A stretch of DNA of 64,000 bases from Ferrimicrobium sp. Lineage in GTDB: Bacteria > Actinomycetota > Acidimicrobiia > Acidimicrobiales > Acidimicrobiaceae. The stretch's first letter is position 1. Every line of letters begins with the position of its first letter. The notes beneath the pieces were generated by a model, which saw nothing but the letters and a program-made list of their open reading frames with translations, made no database searches and had not been told where the DNA came from. The DNA lies in contig NZ_DAHXOI010000013.1 in NCBI RefSeq assembly GCF_027364955.1, forward strand, positions 1-64,000. The letters run 5' to 3'. The position numbers and the translations under genes are program-made. Shown piece by piece: positions 63,034 through 64,000 of the stretch.

Positions 63034-63828
63034 GTGGATCCCGTCGTCACAACGCTCATGGCAGAGTGGGACGCCATCAGTCTGTTCATCGCTCAGATCA
63101 CCGAGGATCAATGGTTGCAACCATCGATCCTTCCACACTGGACAAACTTCGACATTCTTGCTCACATCGTAGGCACGGAGCTCTTCTTGAGTGGTGCATC
63201 GCCCTTCGACGGGCCGCTTCCCACAGATCGCCACTACGCCAACGAAATCGCCGAGCTCAATGACCGTTGGCTAGTCACATTACGTCAACTATCGGTCAAC
63301 GAACTCCTGGCCAGCTACCACAACACCATTGCCCAACGCATCCATGTGCTGTCGACCCTCACCGACGCAGAACTCGATGCCACGGGTTGGACACCCATTG
63401 GACAAGCACCGTTCCGGCGGTTTCTTCAGATTCGCATCTTCGACTGCTGGGTCCATGAGCAGGATCTACGTCGTTCTCTTGATCTACCTGGTCATGAATC
63501 TGGAGCAGTCGTGGAGGCGAGTATCGACGAGGTGGAGCGCGCCATCGGTTATATCATCGGCAAGCAGGCCCGCCTTCCCAAAGGGAGTACCGTGGTCGTA
63601 TCCCTCACCGGCGGAGCGCCAAGAACCTGGAACATCGAGGTGGGAGAACGAGCACGGCTTGTGCCCTCAATCGAGACACCCTCCTGTCGGTTACAGATAG
63701 ACTCCACCCTCTTTATGGCACTTGCTTGTGGGAGAGTCGACCCGCATCAGACCGACGACTCCATCATGATCGAGGGGGATCAGGCGATTGCAAACCAGAT
63801 CGTCACCAACCTCGCCTTTACTATCTAA
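63034..63828 (+). CDS. maleylpyruvate isomerase family (mycothiol-dependent DinB-fold) enzyme
   Basis: A 264-residue protein of the DinB/MDMPI superfamily. The N-terminal domain includes TEDQWLQPSILPHWTNFDILAHIVGTE, giving the WTNFDILAHI helix with its metal-binding His, and FDCWVHEQDLRRSLDL supplies further His/Glu ligands. The C-terminal about 90 residues match the SCP2-like tail domain. Enzymes of this family use mycothiol as cosubstrate; the substrate is unknown. GTG 63034 lies three bases after the stop of the Rv2466c-like gene, so they form an operon. Confidence 0.88.
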   Translation: MDPVVTTLMAEWDAISLFIAQITEDQWLQPSILPHWTNFDILAHIVGTELFLSGASPFDGPLPTDRHYANEIAELNDRWLVTLRQLSVNELLASYHNTIAQRIHVLSTLTDAELDATGWTPIGQAPFRRFLQIRIFDCWVHEQDLRRSLDLPGHESGAVVEASIDEVERAIGYIIGKQARLPKGSTVVVSLTGGAPRTWNIEVGERARLVPSIETPSCRLQIDSTLFMALACGRVDPHQTDDSIMIEGDQAIANQIVTNLAFTI

Positions 63829-63866
63829 TCACCTTGAGGGGACGCTCATCTCTGGTGAAACGGAAG

Positions 63867-64000
63867 TTACGAATGCTGAGGTTCTTGGCCCGTGACCTTG
63901 AATTGATAGGTACCCGCGACAAGAGACTGCCGTAGCCGACCCTGGATCGCGAGGAGTTCGAGATGATATTTGGTCTCCATCACCGCTAACATCTGATTGA
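63867..64000 (-). CDS. 3' end of a gene running off the window
   Basis: An open minus-strand frame enters from the right edge and stops with TAA at 63867-63869. The visible 44 residues (for example METKYHLELLAIQGRLRQ, then VAGTYQFKVTG) look like genuine coding sequence with a helix and a beta strand, but no family is recognised. Truncated by the window edge. It ends 38 bp past the convergent MDMPI gene. Confidence 0.45.
   Translation of the reverse strand, partial: NQMLAVMETKYHLELLAIQGRLRQSLVAGTYQFKVTGQEPQHS

Overview
The window reads as chromosome of a moderate-GC, acid-adapted-looking actinobacterium. A WhiB protein (46524-46814), mycothiol-type enzymes (62254-63828), an F420-type LLM oxidoreductase, a DPM1-like mannosyltransferase and the uvrA-uvrC-rapZ-yvcK-gap-pgk-tpiA-secG order point to Actinobacteria. 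The moderate GC with this gene set would fit the Acidimicrobiia (Ferrimicrobium-like), but that placement is inference. No insertion sequence, prophage, CRISPR array or rRNA was seen. Three tRNAs are present: Cys-GCA, Val-GAC and Gly-GCC.

Layout. 1-7.5 kb: flavin oxidoreductase-like gene, a geranylgeranyl-reductase-family gene coupled to an anchored protein, tRNA-Cys, an MFS transporter divergent from a copper chaperone/ATPase pair (copZ-copA), and a small membrane protein. 7.5-11.1 kb: gene-poor, with two tRNAs and one anchored-protein gene. 11.4-15.8 kb: dut and a DPM1-like synthase, orn, and a CrtO/CrtQ-like carotenoid acyl- and glycosyltransferase pair next to an LLM oxidoreductase. 16-21 kb: CAP-like exported protein, 1-Cys peroxiredoxin, MarC, and a large L,D-transpeptidase. 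21-27.6 kb: GlcD-like oxidase coupled to a benzoylformate-decarboxylase-like ThDP enzyme, an acyl-CoA ligase, and a PAS-GGDEF/HDOD pair.

27.7-40.6 kb: one long minus-strand run of twelve genes (zinc-ribbon protein, menG, menF, uvrA, uvrC, methyltransferase, rapZ, yvcK, gap, pgk, tpiA, secG). Most starts overlap the previous stop. whiA, which normally sits between yvcK and gap, is missing here. 40.7-47 kb: MscS channel, MaoC-like protein, PPK2, VIT1-like metal transporter, fdhD and whiB.

47-53.6 kb: an envelope-looking cluster. It holds an alpha/beta hydrolase, a DMT-type exporter, a UgtP/MGDG-synthase-like glycosyltransferase with an unusual C-terminal extension, a NodB deacetylase, an AI-2E-family permease and an LPG-flippase-like protein. 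53.8-58.6 kb: complete 2-oxoacid dehydrogenase complex operon (E1 alpha, E1 beta, E2, E3). 58.8-62.1 kb: molybdenum formate dehydrogenase alpha subunit with a DUF1641 partner; FdhD, which sulfurates its cofactor, is 13 kb upstream. 62.2-64 kb: two mycothiol-associated enzyme homologues and the tail of a gene running off the end.

The best candidates for something undescribed are the two-domain glycosyltransferase and its NodB neighbour (48656-51138), the cysteine-depleted Rv2466c-like protein (62254-63030), and the CrtQ/CrtO-like pair (13229-14830). All functions are from reading translated sequence by eye; no search was run.
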